Assembly: GCA_003248845.1 (NCBI GenBank)
Contig: QFPD01000151.1
Span: 1 to 5,828 of the forward strand
Direction of reading: 5' to 3'
Origin: Microbacterium sp.
GTDB taxonomy: Bacteria > Actinomycetota > Actinomycetes > Actinomycetales > Microbacteriaceae
Length of the DNA: 5,828 nt
Shown: positions 5,801 through 5,828 of the stretch, piece after piece
Layout of the letters: every line of letters begins with the position of its first letter
How positions within the stretch are numbered: the stretch's first letter is position 1
Made by a program: the position numbers and the translations under genes
Notes under the pieces: generated by a model
Databases searched by the model: none
What the model saw: only the letters and a program-made list of their open reading frames with translations
Told to the model about the DNA's origin: nothing

Positions 5801-5828
5801 GAGCAGCTCGCCGACCTCGTGCAGACGC
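2828..5828 (+). CDS. smc: Chromosome segregation protein SMC (3' end missing)
   Basis: SMC is the coiled-coil ATPase that, with ScpA and ScpB, organises and separates the chromosome on the nucleoid. The window holds 1000 codons of an expected total of about 1170-1200, with no internal stop. The N-terminal head shows the Walker A motif GPNGSGKS at 31-38, the arginine-finger region KTLRGGK at 54-60 and the Q-loop VGQGRLDSVL around Gln143. It is followed by the conserved EEAAGILKHRRRKEKTLRKL. A long coiled coil runs from about 165 to 500. The hinge spans roughly 503-650, with GYEAAISAALG near its start and the glycine-rich AGAGGGRS at 641-648. The returning coiled coil contains the conserved LGRVNPLALEEY shortly before the edge. 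The signature motif, Walker B and D-loop lie beyond the window. In related genomes ftsY usually follows. Nothing here suggests a defective gene. Confidence 0.97.
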   Translation, partial: MHLKSLTLKGFKSFAQPTTFALEPGVTCIVGPNGSGKSNVVDALAWVMGEQGAKTLRGGKMEDVIFAGTSTRGPLGRAEVQLTIDNGDGALPIEYSEVTISRTLFRNGTSEYAINGESCRLLDVQELLSDSGLGREMHVIVGQGRLDSVLQASPEDRRGFIEEAAGILKHRRRKEKTLRKLEAMQANLTRLSDLAGELRRQLKPLGKQAEIAREAATIAAVVRDAKARLYAADLVALRTQLADHARGEQERHAERLVLQDQADQLKLRIDTVEAQQRSEAVDAARGVSFALERVQERLRSLYSLAGQRLALLEDDGALAIEVATVSQAAIDEARAEIDEIAAGLGDAQDAAAAAGREVIRARAELDALDVDIAAQSALVSEHDMRITKLRGAADAAGSRLEAVRVAVDRAQKALDAALARRAEAEEALAGVDPTLAPEGSAGEHAAEYERAQRAASAAEADVTGLRDRLHAAERELESLTAQSTALGRALDVRNAAAALIERGGRGVRGLVGDAVKVRPGYEAAISAALGSLAEGVLVDDVDAALAIARIAAGEDLGRVDIAIAGAGATTPSLAGLAGVTPAVDVVTAPEGVRRILAFTAIVDDLDAAYAAAASVAAREVGGAVTIVTRAGEIVTEQTIRAGAGGGRSRLELSAERDAATARLAEIRVVVDSLREALADAQSAWEDSRRHTRESLQRLRDHDAALAAHAEQVNRATVRHEAAVAECERLAAGLAQVEATVADAEKAARDATEALTRAQETPRPILDASAREGLLAALDVTRDAEMRARLDVETLKERVRAGEARVDQLSRQRERERAAAEEAARRAVLRRAQRAIAAEVTDTLPPLLDSVDRSVSQARVELQLAEQERTALTAELTQLRAQDADVRERLAKLTESVHGLELQMHEKRLHVSSLLERVASELALDENILVSEYGPDQLVPPAVDSDEPRPFDQAEQRRRLQDAERKLGQLGRVNPLALEEYAALEQRHAFLTEQLADLVQT

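Overview
The window looks like chromosomal DNA of a high-GC actinobacterium. Codon third positions are mostly G or C, the ribosome-binding sites are strong GGAGG types, and the SMC protein is of the actinobacterial kind. Microbacteriaceae (Microbacterium or a close relative) is my best guess, from gene content and general knowledge rather than any search.

Layout, left to right. Bases 1-52 hold what may be the last codons of a rightward gene (perhaps mutM), then a short GACRCC tandem repeat and an imperfect hairpin between two convergent genes. Bases 53-2211 (minus strand) carry two paralogous two-domain GNAT acetyltransferases that overlap by 4 nt (ATGA) and are probably translationally coupled. 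Upstream of them on the same strand are two small ORFs with good ribosome-binding sites: a 43-residue Arg/Gln-rich peptide (2280-2411) and a 35-residue Ala/Thr-rich peptide (2590-2697). A clear TTGACG-18-TAACGT promoter (2737-2766, minus strand) lies about 40 nt before the 35-residue ORF and could drive the whole leftward unit. A perfect 15-bp hairpin sits between the second small ORF and the first acetyltransferase. Bases 2828-5828 (plus strand) hold the first 1000 codons of smc, the chromosome-condensing ATPase, which runs off the right edge.

The smc part is ordinary housekeeping. The leftward unit of two undescribed-looking peptides plus two double-GNAT enzymes, placed in reverse orientation beside smc, is the part worth attention. 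The peptides could be substrates or partners of the acetyltransferases, leader peptides that control their expression, or unrelated small proteins. The sequence alone does not decide this. No rRNA, tRNA, CRISPR array, insertion sequence or phage gene was seen.
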